DNA of 64,000 bases from the NCBI GenBank assembly GCA_963678555.2, contig OY782871.2, positions 558,001-622,000 of the forward strand. The letters are read 5' to 3'. Of the stretch, positions 51,045 through 59,367 are shown piece after piece. The number at the start of each line of letters is the position of its first letter. Position 1 is the first letter of the stretch. This DNA is from SABI01 sp963678555. Its GTDB lineage: Bacteria > Spirochaetota > Spirochaetia > Sphaerochaetales > Sphaerochaetaceae. Position numbers and translations under genes: made by a program. The notes beneath the pieces are model-generated. The model did not search any database. It saw only the letters and a list, made by a program, of their open reading frames with translations, and had not been told where the DNA came from.

Positions 51045-51947
51045 TTATCCTTTGACGCTTCCCGCCATAAGTCCTTTCACGAAATATCTCTGCAAAGCAA
51101 AGAAGACCAGGAGAGGAATCACCATCGTGACAAAGGCTCCGGCCGTGAGCAGGTGCCAGTCCTGTCCGCGCGAGCCGACCATGGAAGCAAGTTTCTGGGT
51201 CAGCACAGCAACATCGTTGGTTCCTCCGAGGAATACCAGCGCTACAAGCAGATCATTCCAGACCCACAGGAACTGGAATATTGCCAATGAGGCGATGGCA
51301 GGCACCGAGAGGGGCAGCACAAGACGGGCGAATACCACCATCGGACGTGCTCCGTCAAGAAATGCCGACTCGAAAATATCTTTCGGAATGGTACTGATAT
51401 AGTTATACAGCAGATAGATCGCCAGGGGAAGACCGAACCCCGTATGCGCCAGCCATATCCCGAGATAGGAACCGGTGAGACCGAGTGTCTGGTAATCCCT
51501 GAGAATCGGGATCAGCGCAATCTGCAGCGGCACGACGAGGATGGCGACGACAAGGGTGAAGAAGAACTTCCGTCCGGGAAACTCCAGCCACGCAAACCCG
51601 AAAGCTGCCGCGGCCGCGATAAGGATGGGAATGATCACCGAGGGTATCGTGACGGTAAGAGAGTTGATGAACGCCTGAGTAAGATTGTCTCCGGAGGCTC
51701 TCACTGTCTCACCGCTTGCATTGACAAAGGTCTGATCACTTCCGCCGAGAACCTGTCGGTAGTTGTCTAAGGTGAATCCACCCTCACTCTCCAATGCCCG
51801 CCACCATCCGGTCGATACTACTTCACTCCTGGGACGAACCGAGGAAACCAGCAGCCCGAAGATGGGAATACTCCATATGACGACGATACCCAGAAGGATA
51901 AGGACAAGCAGATAGGTCCACTTCGATTGTTTGTGTGTTCCAGCCAT
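51045..51947 (-). CDS. ABC sugar transporter permease, MalG/AglG type
   Basis: A 300-residue permease with six TMs and the EAA loop DIFESAFLDGARPMVVFARLVLPLS. The start at 51947 is placed after GAGGGAGG at the end of the MalF-like gene; only one base separates the MalF-type stop from this ATG. Forms the channel with the next gene. Resemblance to the alpha-glucoside AglEFG group fits the GH65 context. No ATPase gene is present in the operon, so a shared MsiK/MalK-type ATPase elsewhere must power it. Confidence 0.88.
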   Translation of the reverse strand: MAGTHKQSKWTYLLVLILLGIVVIWSIPIFGLLVSSVRPRSEVVSTGWWRALESEGGFTLDNYRQVLGGSDQTFVNASGETVRASGDNLTQAFINSLTVTIPSVIIPILIAAAAAFGFAWLEFPGRKFFFTLVVAILVVPLQIALIPILRDYQTLGLTGSYLGIWLAHTGFGLPLAIYLLYNYISTIPKDIFESAFLDGARPMVVFARLVLPLSVPAIASLAIFQFLWVWNDLLVALVFLGGTNDVAVLTQKLASMVGSRGQDWHLLTAGAFVTMVIPLLVFFALQRYFVKGLMAGSVKG

Positions 51948-51948
51948 A

Positions 51949-53064
51949 TCAGAAACCCTCCCTCTTCGAGAACTGCCTGAGGTTGTACCACATGACCGGA
52001 ATGACAGCAATAACAAGGACTATCGCGATTGCCGAACCTCTTCCGTAATCATAAAACCTGAACATCTGCTTATACTGCATACTCGCAATGACCTCGGTCC
52101 CGTAGTTTCCGTTCGTCATCGTGAATACGATATCGAATATCTTCAGAGACAGGATAATGATCGTGGTCGATACAGTCACCAGCGTCCCCGCAATAAAGGG
52201 AATGATGATCGATCGAATGACTCTCATCTCACTTGCTCCGTCAATCCTCCCGGCCTCAATAATAGCCGAAGGCACTCCCTTGAGAGCAGCAGATATGATC
52301 ACCATCGCATATCCGGTCTGCAGCCACACAAGAATCACGATGAGAAAGACATTGTTCAGTCCCCGAATTGTGAACCATGCCTGAGGTTCCCCGCCGAACA
52401 GGGTGACAAGCGCATTGAGAATACCGATCTGAGCCTCCCCCATGGGTTTATACGCATAGATGAAACGCCAGATGACTCCTGCACCTACAAAACTGATCGC
52501 CATGGGCATGAAGATCAGGCTCTTGAAGAATTTCTCCCCCCTGGCGCGGTCTGCCAGCAGTGCGATAATGAGACCGAAGCCCACTGCTCCTCCGGTACCG
52601 AGGACGATCCAGAGAAGATTGTTCCGGAAGGCTTCAAGCATACTGGAGTCCGTGAACGCATAGATGTAATTCTTCAGTCCGACGAAATTGGCAGACTGAG
52701 GACCGAAGAAACTGAGATACAGAGACCTCATGGTCGGTATGAACAGATACCATGCAAGAATAGCTATGGCCGGACCGACGAACACGAAGGGCTGTATTTT
52801 CTTCGCGACCGTAACCGGCATCCTGTTTACCACGTAATCGGTCACCCAGAACAGAAGTGCCACTCCCCCGACACCCCAGATGATCGCAACAAGAGCGATA
52901 ATGGTCTGTGGAGCCTTGCTGTCCCTCAGAAAGATGAATCCGGCCCAGAGAACGGCGAATGCCACGATCGGAATGAATATGGATACCGCCAGACGTCCCA
53001 GAGATATGAGAAAGGAATTCCCGGACGCTGTGGAAGCCCCGGAATGCGTGCTGCTTTGCTTCAT
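51949..53064 (-). CDS. ABC sugar transporter permease, MalF/AglF type
   Basis: A 371-residue permease with two extra N-terminal TMs followed by a typical six-TM core (PFVFVGPAIAILAWYLFIPTMRSLYLSF) and EAA loop VPSAIIEAGRIDGASEMRVIRSIIIPF. Between the binding protein gene and this one is a 76-bp gap with a strong hairpin. The final QFSKREGF is followed directly by the MalG-type ATG. Confidence 0.88.
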   Translation of the reverse strand: MKQSSTHSGASTASGNSFLISLGRLAVSIFIPIVAFAVLWAGFIFLRDSKAPQTIIALVAIIWGVGGVALLFWVTDYVVNRMPVTVAKKIQPFVFVGPAIAILAWYLFIPTMRSLYLSFFGPQSANFVGLKNYIYAFTDSSMLEAFRNNLLWIVLGTGGAVGFGLIIALLADRARGEKFFKSLIFMPMAISFVGAGVIWRFIYAYKPMGEAQIGILNALVTLFGGEPQAWFTIRGLNNVFLIVILVWLQTGYAMVIISAALKGVPSAIIEAGRIDGASEMRVIRSIIIPFIAGTLVTVSTTIIILSLKIFDIVFTMTNGNYGTEVIASMQYKQMFRFYDYGRGSAIAIVLVIAVIPVMWYNLRQFSKREGF

Positions 53065-53090
53065 ACGGTTTGCCTCTGTGTCTTCATATA

Positions 53091-53120
53091 CGTATGCGGT
53101 TCTCAGAAGAACCGCATACG
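53091..53120 (-). repeat. 13-bp perfect hairpin between binding-protein and permease genes
   Basis: CGTATGCGGTTCT and its exact complement enclose a four-base loop (53104-53107). There is no T-run. In maltose-type operons such structures sit after the binding-protein gene and protect its mRNA or trim read-through, giving excess binding protein. Confidence 0.75.
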
Positions 53121-53140
53121 ATCGAATAGGTTGTTACGCT

Positions 53141-54415
53141 CTACGGCCAGGATTTCTGGATGTCCGACAGAACAGTATCAAGATTCTTTCCTGTGAGCCA
53201 GTCAACGACTCCGCTCCAGAAGGTACCTGCTCCGACCTGACCGGGCATGAGGTCAGATGCATCGAACCTGAACACCTTGGCATTCACAAGAGCTTCTGCC
53301 AGTGAACGTTCAATCTCGTTGGGATACGCACTGAGATCCTGGTTCTTGTAGGGGAAGAGTGCTCCACCGCTCCGTGCCCAGAGTTCCCCGGATTCCCAGG
53401 TTGCGAGGAATTCCATGAACTGTCTGACCGCGGGGGTATCGTTGAACACGACAAACTGGTCTCCGCCGCCGAGTACGGGAATGCCGAACTCGGGATTGAT
53501 TGATGGAAGCGGGAACACACCGACTTCTTCCTCAAGATTCGCCTGGATGTCATCCGGGAAGAACCCTGTAATGAAATTCCCCTGTCTGTGCATCATCGCC
53601 TTCGGCGGATCTGCGAACATCGGGGCAGGAGCATCGCCGAAACTGGTGGTGAGAATCGTATTTGCGCCACCATAGACATATGCAGGATTGAGCCAGATGT
53701 CACCGAGGATCTCAAAGGCATCCTTCACTGCAGGATCATTAAACGGAATTTCGTTGTTGACCCACTGGTCATACACATCGGGTCCTACTGTTCTCAGCAT
53801 AATATCCTCGATCCAGTCGGTGCCGGCCCACCCGGTAGCTCCGCCGGACTCGATTCCGACAGCCCACGGTTTCACACCGTCAGCCACCATCTGGTCCATC
53901 AGTGCCTCAAGCTCCGCCCAGGTTGTAGGAACCTCATATCCAGCAGCGTCCCAGGCTTTCTTCGGATACCATACGAAACTCTTTGCATTGACACGGTGGA
54001 ATACTCCATAGGGAGTCCCTTCAAACGAGCCGAGAGACTTCCATACGGAAGCGTAGTTGGAATCAACCGTATCCTCGAGTGAGGACCACATCGGTACAAG
54101 CACGCCCTTGGCTGCGAAGTTCTTCATCAGACCGGGCTGTGGTAGCGCCGCGATATCGGGAGGATTCCCACCTTCGACACGAACACTGATCAGCGTCTCG
54201 AATTCAGAGGAACCTTCATAGATCACATCAATCCCCGTCCGTTCCTCGAACGGCTTTATAGCCTCTTCGAATCTGCGAGCTTCTTCATCAACGAATGCAC
54301 CGAATACCCGCACGACGTTGCTGTCTTCTTCTGCTGCTGCTTCCTGCGCCCCTCCGGCAAATACAGGCGATGCGAGAAGCATGATGATACACAGTGAAAG
54401 CATCATTCTTTTCAT
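53141..54415 (-). CDS. ABC sugar-binding protein, alpha-glucoside type
   Basis: A 424-residue extracellular solute-binding protein (family 1). The signal peptide MKRMMLSLCIIMLLASPVFAGGAQEA has no Cys at the cleavage site. The mature part holds NVVRVFGAFVDEEARRFEEAIKPFEERTGIDVIYEGSSEF, FVWYPKKAWDAAGYEVPTTWAELEALMDQM, and the tryptophan-rich ligand loops seen in AglE/MalE-like proteins. First gene of the operon, with a LacI-type operator in its leader. A longer in-frame reading to 54706 crosses the promoter and is not used. Confidence 0.9.
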   Translation of the reverse strand: MKRMMLSLCIIMLLASPVFAGGAQEAAAEEDSNVVRVFGAFVDEEARRFEEAIKPFEERTGIDVIYEGSSEFETLISVRVEGGNPPDIAALPQPGLMKNFAAKGVLVPMWSSLEDTVDSNYASVWKSLGSFEGTPYGVFHRVNAKSFVWYPKKAWDAAGYEVPTTWAELEALMDQMVADGVKPWAVGIESGGATGWAGTDWIEDIMLRTVGPDVYDQWVNNEIPFNDPAVKDAFEILGDIWLNPAYVYGGANTILTTSFGDAPAPMFADPPKAMMHRQGNFITGFFPDDIQANLEEEVGVFPLPSINPEFGIPVLGGGDQFVVFNDTPAVRQFMEFLATWESGELWARSGGALFPYKNQDLSAYPNEIERSLAEALVNAKVFRFDASDLMPGQVGAGTFWSGVVDWLTGKNLDTVLSDIQKSWP

Positions 54416-54479
54416 AGTACTCTCCTTTTGTGATAGCTTTTCAGATGGGAGACGGATTTTACCGGCTTCGCACACTATA

Positions 54480-54493
54480 TGGAAGCGCTTCCA
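54480..54493. promoter_or_regulatory. LacI-family operator palindrome
   Basis: TGGAAGCGCTTCCA is a perfect 14-bp palindrome with the central CG typical of LacI/GalR operators. It is 64 bp before the binding-protein start codon and just after the predicted transcription start, where a bound repressor would block initiation or elongation. Confidence 0.8.
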
Positions 54494-54505
54494 CCCATCA
54501 TGTGT

Positions 54506-54534
54506 ATTCTTACATACCTTTGAAGTGTTGTCAA
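54506..54534 (-). promoter_or_regulatory. Promoter of the alpha-glucoside/GH65 operon
   Basis: A perfect -35 TTGACA (54529-54534) on the minus strand with a weak -10 (AAGAAT at 17 bp or TAAGAA at 16 bp). The leader then carries the LacI-type palindrome. The rest of the 353-bp gap up to the aldolase-like gene (54769) holds no gene. Confidence 0.5.
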
Positions 54535-54768
54535 ACAGTAATACCTCGGTCACAGGACCAGGAAACACTCCGGAAAGGAGCCGATGGACCCTGTTTTCAG
54601 AGAGGATACACTGCCTGCCGTTCACATGATATGTATCATAACGACAAGCAGAGTAAGGAACTATTTGGTGACATACAGAGCTGTAAGGGAACGAAAGGTG
54701 CCGCAACTGTATATGGCCACAAGCAGCGGGAACAGATCGGGGTTCCGGGAAAAACGATTCTTCCCGTG

Positions 54769-55305
54769 TCAGTCAGTGATCATCCACGAACCTGTCGCAG
54801 CGAGGAATCCCTCAAGAGAACGATAGGCTTCGAGCGATTCATCATTCAGAGACCCAGCGATGAGCGACCGGATGCCATACCGGTCCATCAGACTCTCAAC
54901 AGTCCGGGTGCCGCCGAGAGAGGCGACAGGATAGAGAGAAACGGCACTGAGATGGTAGGAAGAGGCAATATCGCCATCGGTCAGTACCGGGAGTATCAGC
55001 ACTCCCTTCGACTGAGCCAGCCTCACCATCTCAGGGTCGAACAGGGGGGAGAGGATGAACTGTGCCCCGGCATTAACAGCGAGCTCACATGCGTGTGCTG
55101 TCTTCACATTCCCCGCACCGCAGAGAACAGAGGGGAACCGTTTCACTGCTTCAGTCAGAACAGCCAATCCGTGGGGGCTCTGCTGCGAAATGTTCACTGC
55201 ACGGTAGCCACGGTTCACGAGAGACCCGATAAGAGCGATCCCTTCACTCACATCGGTATCCCTGAGTGCAGGAACGATCTTGGCCTCGGCCAGTCTTTCA
55301 AGCAT
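54769..55305 (-). CDS. KDPG-aldolase-fold protein lacking the catalytic residues
   Basis: A 178-residue protein with the Eda fold: VNRGYRAVNIS, LCGAGNVKTAHACELAVNAGAQFILSP, SLYPVASLGGT, and TGSWM align to E. coli Eda. At the general-acid Glu45 position there is N38, and at the Schiff-base Lys133 position (KFFPA in E. coli) there is S123 (SLYPV). Without the lysine it cannot be a normal KDPG/KHG aldolase. ATG at 55305 has AAGGAGG upstream; it lies 19 bp after the KamA-family gene. Confidence 0.75.
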   Translation of the reverse strand: MLERLAEAKIVPALRDTDVSEGIALIGSLVNRGYRAVNISQQSPHGLAVLTEAVKRFPSVLCGAGNVKTAHACELAVNAGAQFILSPLFDPEMVRLAQSKGVLILPVLTDGDIASSYHLSAVSLYPVASLGGTRTVESLMDRYGIRSLIAGSLNDESLEAYRSLEGFLAATGSWMITD

Positions 55306-55324
55306 CTGATCCTCCTTGTCAATC

Positions 55325-57454
55325 CTAATAGGTCGGGGGAAACACAAGAGAGCGGGACTCGGTCCGTCCCACACTGTATCCCCAGATCGTGCAGTACTCT
55401 GCACGGTCCTCTCCGATACCTTCTATGTCCTTCAGATACTGAAGGATGGATTTAGATTCTATAATGATAACAGATTTCATGTCTTTCGTCACCGTCGAAT
55501 GGGGCCGTGTGTTGTCAAATTCGAACTCGAGGATCCTTCTGCCATCCTCCGTGATTCCGATCGTACGGAACGTGTTGCTCTTTCCGAGACCCGGGAGATT
55601 CAGCATGTTCCTGTCGGTGGAAAGGAAGGGGATCTGGTCGTGTTCATAGATACCTTTCAGTGAATCCGCCATCATCTGCGGCTCGTTGATCATACCGGAA
55701 AGCTGACTGAAGTACCGGTAGTCGATTCTTCCGATTGATTTCTCCTCGATCTGCTCCTGCATAGAACGTGCAGTGTTGGCGAACAACGGACGATTCTCGA
55801 AAAACCCCTTCACGGTAAACGTATAATAGGGAAGCACTCCGATCGAATTGAGCACCTGGCGGAGGCGCGCACTGTGCCCCCTTCGACTCGCTGAGACAGT
55901 GAAGACTTCCTGGTTCGTGACAGCCCAACCGCTTCCAAGGATTCGTTCGATGGCATTGCGGGTGTCCTCAGTCACTTCCATGGCGCTAGAGATGTGAGTC
56001 TGCACCACCGTCTGGGTTATGCCGATCTCCTTAGCCCGTTTCGCCGTATCGGCAAGCACCTCAATGAGTGCATCCGTGACACGCTGAGGAAGATAGATGG
56101 GAATCTTGGTCCCCAGTCTGATTCTCTTCATCTCGGCAACCTTCTCATGATCACTGCGGATGGCGTTATCATCTATTTTCTGTTGGGCCATCGTGAGAAC
56201 CGCATCAAGAATGATCTTCAATGAAGCGGGGGAACTCATGAACGCATCCCCGCCCGTGATCAGAATGTCCGAGAGGTATTCATCGGTCCTGAAGTAGATC
56301 ATCGATTCATGAAGGACTTCTCGCCATCCTTTCTTCGGGCGGAGCTGATCGAGATTGAAGTTGAACCTTCCCCTCTGGAAATCATACATCCTCTGGCAGT
56401 AGGCGCACAGACCTCCGCAGGCCCGTCCCATCGTGTCTGGGATGAATATCGCGACATTGGGGTACCGCCTGTGAACATTATGATTGGGAAGCACCCATCC
56501 TGCGGCATTGGGCTCTCCGGGAACCACCAGGTCCTCCTTCTCCCATGCACTTATCTGACCGAACTCATCAACCAGGTCCTGCGTGTAGAACAGGTACTGC
56601 CTGAGTACACTGTCACTCATGGTGAAAGCAGGTGAATGCGCCCTCGAGGTGATGATCAGTGAGAGAAAGTAGGGCGTCGCGAAGATCGGGATCCCCTTTT
56701 CTTCCGCCTCTTTCATCACGGCAAGCTGCCGGTCGTCTATCTGAGAATCAAGGTATCGAAGAAGCTTGTCGCTGCTTCTCACTGCGAAACGAAGGTGGAA
56801 CGTATCCTCCTTCCACCACTGCTCGACCTTTTTCCGCTTTTCTTCATTCGTGTCCTGGGGCTCGAAACTGTAGCGTCGGGAGGGTTTCACAGCCTGATCG
56901 ATATCCTCGACAAGGAGATCGATGATACGCTGTCTGGACTGTTCTCTGAGTTCAATCACATCACGGTCGAGGCCGCTCGGATGACGTTCCATCCAGTCAA
57001 GAACCGTATCCCTTGAAGGAAGGTTCTGGGTATCGACCCCGTTCAACTGCCGCAGCAGGTGAAGCATATCATGGGCGACATCAAGGGTAAGCCCCTCGGT
57101 CTCTCCACGGAAGAGTTGTCTCAGCATCGAGATCGGACGGTTTATCAGCATCTGTCCATGGAGATTCCAGTCAACGAACTCCTCACCCTCATGATCGATG
57201 TAATCGAGAATTCTAATCAGGGCGAAGGCCTGCCAGGAAAGCGAATAGAAGGTCTCGAGCGAAACATCTTCTTTCCGGTAGTAGGCCACCCCGAGCGGGA
57301 ACTCCTCTAGCAGACGCTCTTCATAGTGCCTGTGAAGCGTTGAAAGAAGCTCTTCCAATGAAAGAGTCTCATCGAGCATGAAGGCATGTATCCTAGGGTT
57401 CTCTTTGAGCAAAGCTGCCCGGATTGAGTCAAATTCATTCTGTATGGTATTCAT
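55325..57454 (-). CDS. KamA-family radical SAM protein (lysine 2,3-aminomutase-like, long form)
   Basis: A 709-residue PLP/radical SAM protein. The [4Fe-4S] motif is C346-x3-C350-x2-C353 (CGGLCAYCQR), followed by DILITGGDAF, the SAM-binding LGTKIPIYLPQRVTD, and QTHISS. Standard lysine aminomutases are about 420 residues; here an extra 230-residue N-terminal helical region and a 100-residue C-terminus are present, a form I recall from treponemes. Substrate uncertain. ATG 57454 is chosen since a longer TTG start would sit inside the promoter -35 box. Confidence 0.82.
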   Translation of the reverse strand: MNTIQNEFDSIRAALLKENPRIHAFMLDETLSLEELLSTLHRHYEERLLEEFPLGVAYYRKEDVSLETFYSLSWQAFALIRILDYIDHEGEEFVDWNLHGQMLINRPISMLRQLFRGETEGLTLDVAHDMLHLLRQLNGVDTQNLPSRDTVLDWMERHPSGLDRDVIELREQSRQRIIDLLVEDIDQAVKPSRRYSFEPQDTNEEKRKKVEQWWKEDTFHLRFAVRSSDKLLRYLDSQIDDRQLAVMKEAEEKGIPIFATPYFLSLIITSRAHSPAFTMSDSVLRQYLFYTQDLVDEFGQISAWEKEDLVVPGEPNAAGWVLPNHNVHRRYPNVAIFIPDTMGRACGGLCAYCQRMYDFQRGRFNFNLDQLRPKKGWREVLHESMIYFRTDEYLSDILITGGDAFMSSPASLKIILDAVLTMAQQKIDDNAIRSDHEKVAEMKRIRLGTKIPIYLPQRVTDALIEVLADTAKRAKEIGITQTVVQTHISSAMEVTEDTRNAIERILGSGWAVTNQEVFTVSASRRGHSARLRQVLNSIGVLPYYTFTVKGFFENRPLFANTARSMQEQIEEKSIGRIDYRYFSQLSGMINEPQMMADSLKGIYEHDQIPFLSTDRNMLNLPGLGKSNTFRTIGITEDGRRILEFEFDNTRPHSTVTKDMKSVIIIESKSILQYLKDIEGIGEDRAEYCTIWGYSVGRTESRSLVFPPTY

Positions 57455-57460
57455 GGACTT

Positions 57461-57490
57461 ACTGTACTGCAGGAAATCAGTGTACGTCAA
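57461..57490 (-). promoter_or_regulatory. kamA-like gene promoter, predicted leaderless start
   Basis: TTGACG (57485-57490) and TACAGT (57461-57466) with 18 bp between on the minus strand. The -10 ends six bases before the ATG, so the start should be the ATG itself. No Shine-Dalgarno. Confidence 0.5.
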
Positions 57491-57562
57491 GTTTCCAATT
57501 TTGATGCCTTATACAAGGAAATTAACGATACATAATGTACAGGTAACCACGTTTCATACCGT

Positions 57563-57603
57563 CAAAAATACAATCAGGCAGAGCTGTAACGAAGCTCTGC
57601 CTG
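57563..57603 (-). terminator. Rho-independent terminator of the FGGY kinase gene
   Basis: CAGGCAGAGCT and AGCTCTGCCTG (57575-57585 and 57593-57603) form an 11-bp perfect stem with a seven-base loop, followed on the minus strand by ATTGTATTTTTG (57563-57574). It lies 52 bp after the kinase stop. Confidence 0.85.
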
Positions 57604-57654
57604 TACCTTGCTTATAGATCGGACTGTCAATATTTGACACTCCTGAGAATTCTG

Positions 57655-59256
57655 TCAGATCAGATTCCCGATCGCGCAGCGCTCTATCTCCAGACCCTGA
57701 TGGTATCGTTTGAAGAACGTTTCAAATCCCTCAACATCTGCAGGCTCCGGTTTCACAGCATCATTCATGCTGCCGGCGAACACCTTCTCCAGGAAACGAG
57801 GGAAATCAACGTCGCTGTCCTCTCTCACCATGAAGGCCGATAGCAGTGCGATTCCCCAGGCACCCCCTTCTCCCGCTGTCTCGAGAATGGAGATCGGTGT
57901 ATCTGTTGCAGCCGCCATGATCCGCTGGCCGACCTCGGAGGCCTTGAAGAAACCGCCATGGCCTCTGATCTCGTCGACTTCCACACCCTCCTTATCAAAC
58001 AGGATGTTGAGACCTGTCCGCATAGCGCACAAGGCTGTGAAGAGATGGCTGCGCATAAAGTTCGCTAGAGTGAACCTGCTTTCCGGAGAACGTACGAACA
58101 ACGGCCGCCCTTCGGTGAAACCGGTCATATGCTCTCCCGATACATACCCGATACTGAGCAGACCTCCGCAGTCGGGGTCTGCCTTGAGAGCCTGTTCCAG
58201 GAGTGTGTCATAGAGTTTCGGCTTTGACACTTCAAGGCCGAGGGCCTGAACGGCCTCTCCGAACAGATGCATCCATGCGTCATAGTCACTGCTGCAGTTA
58301 TTGGAGTGAGCCATCGCCACGAGGTGACCATCAGGAGTCGTGACAAGGTCAAGTTCGGGATAGACCCGGGAAAGCTCCTTCTCAAGAACGATCATGGCAA
58401 ATACGCTTGTACCTGCAGACACATTTCCCGTCCGCACTGCCACGGAATTCGTCGCGACCATACCGGTTCCCGCGTCTCCCTCGGGAGGACAGACAGGGAC
58501 ACCGGGTTGAAGAGCTCCGGTGGGATCGAGCAGACGGGCTCCGGAGGCAGTGAGTGTTCCAGCCACTTCCCCGGCCACATGAACCTGAGGCAGGATATCA
58601 CGAAGTCGCCAGTCAAAGCCCTTGTCCTGCACCCTCTCATCGAAAGCATGACACATCTCGAGGTTGAAATCCTGTGTCTCAAGATCGATCGGGAACATCC
58701 CGGAGGCCTCACCTACTCCCATACGCTTCTCTCCGGTCAGCTGCCAGTGAACGTAACCGGCCAGAGTCGTCAGGTAATCGATATCTCTGACATGCTCCTC
58801 CCCATTGAGAATAGCCTGATACAGGTGAGCAACACTCCAGCGCTGGGGAATCGGATACTGAAACAGTTCCGCCAGCTTCTGTGAAGCCTCCCCGGTAATA
58901 TTGTTTCTCCATGTTCTGAAAGGAACCAGCTGATTCCCTTCCCTGTCCGTGACGATATAGCCATGCATCATACCGCTGAAACCGAGAGCCTTAAGACGCG
59001 TAAGGTGGACACCGTAGGTCTCCTTCACTTTCGCAACGAGATCGGCATAACAGGATTGGAGTCCCTCCCAGACCTGCTCAAGAGGATATGTCCAGATACC
59101 GTCAATCTGGGAATTCTCCCAGCCGAAACCACCTGAGGCAAGAGGTGTATTCTCCTCTCCGATAAGGACCGCCTTGATCCTGGTCGAACCCATCTCGATA
59201 CCGACAACAGCCTCACCGGCCTCTATCATTCGAGCAATCTGTGCATGTTCTTTCAT
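57655..59256 (-). CDS. FGGY-family carbohydrate kinase
   Basis: A 533-residue sugar kinase: EMGSTRIKAVLI at the phosphate-1 loop, GFSGMMHGYIV and FRTWRNNIT in the sugar-binding half, then GDAGTGMVATNSVAVRTGNVSAGTSVFAM (adenosine half) and GEGGAWGIALLSAF. The closest types are xylulokinase and L-ribulokinase, but the sequence does not decide the sugar. Monocistronic with its own promoter and terminator; a palindrome overlaps the promoter. Confidence 0.85.
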   Translation of the reverse strand: MKEHAQIARMIEAGEAVVGIEMGSTRIKAVLIGEENTPLASGGFGWENSQIDGIWTYPLEQVWEGLQSCYADLVAKVKETYGVHLTRLKALGFSGMMHGYIVTDREGNQLVPFRTWRNNITGEASQKLAELFQYPIPQRWSVAHLYQAILNGEEHVRDIDYLTTLAGYVHWQLTGEKRMGVGEASGMFPIDLETQDFNLEMCHAFDERVQDKGFDWRLRDILPQVHVAGEVAGTLTASGARLLDPTGALQPGVPVCPPEGDAGTGMVATNSVAVRTGNVSAGTSVFAMIVLEKELSRVYPELDLVTTPDGHLVAMAHSNNCSSDYDAWMHLFGEAVQALGLEVSKPKLYDTLLEQALKADPDCGGLLSIGYVSGEHMTGFTEGRPLFVRSPESRFTLANFMRSHLFTALCAMRTGLNILFDKEGVEVDEIRGHGGFFKASEVGQRIMAAATDTPISILETAGEGGAWGIALLSAFMVREDSDVDFPRFLEKVFAGSMNDAVKPEPADVEGFETFFKRYHQGLEIERCAIGNLI

Positions 59257-59290
59257 AGCATTTCCTTATATATACTGAGTGTTGTCATTC

Positions 59291-59323
59291 ATTGTAAGAG
59301 CCATCAGCAGTGCTGTCCAGCAC
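59291..59323 (-). promoter_or_regulatory. FGGY kinase promoter with operator palindrome over the -35 box
   Basis: TGGACA (59314-59319) and TACAAT (59291-59296), 17 bp apart on the minus strand. The palindrome GTGCTGGACAGCAC (59310-59323) is perfect and includes the whole -35 hexamer, so a bound protein would compete with RNA polymerase. Confidence 0.6.
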
Positions 59324-59367
59324 AGGATGTTACGAAAAGTGCAAAAATCGTCTCACCGTGAACAGGC

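Noticed and set aside
54430..55455. 341-codon plus-strand open frame across the GH65 operon promoter and aldolase-like gene
   Set aside because: It covers the promoter, LacI operator and the antisense of two recognisable genes; its translation has no known motif.
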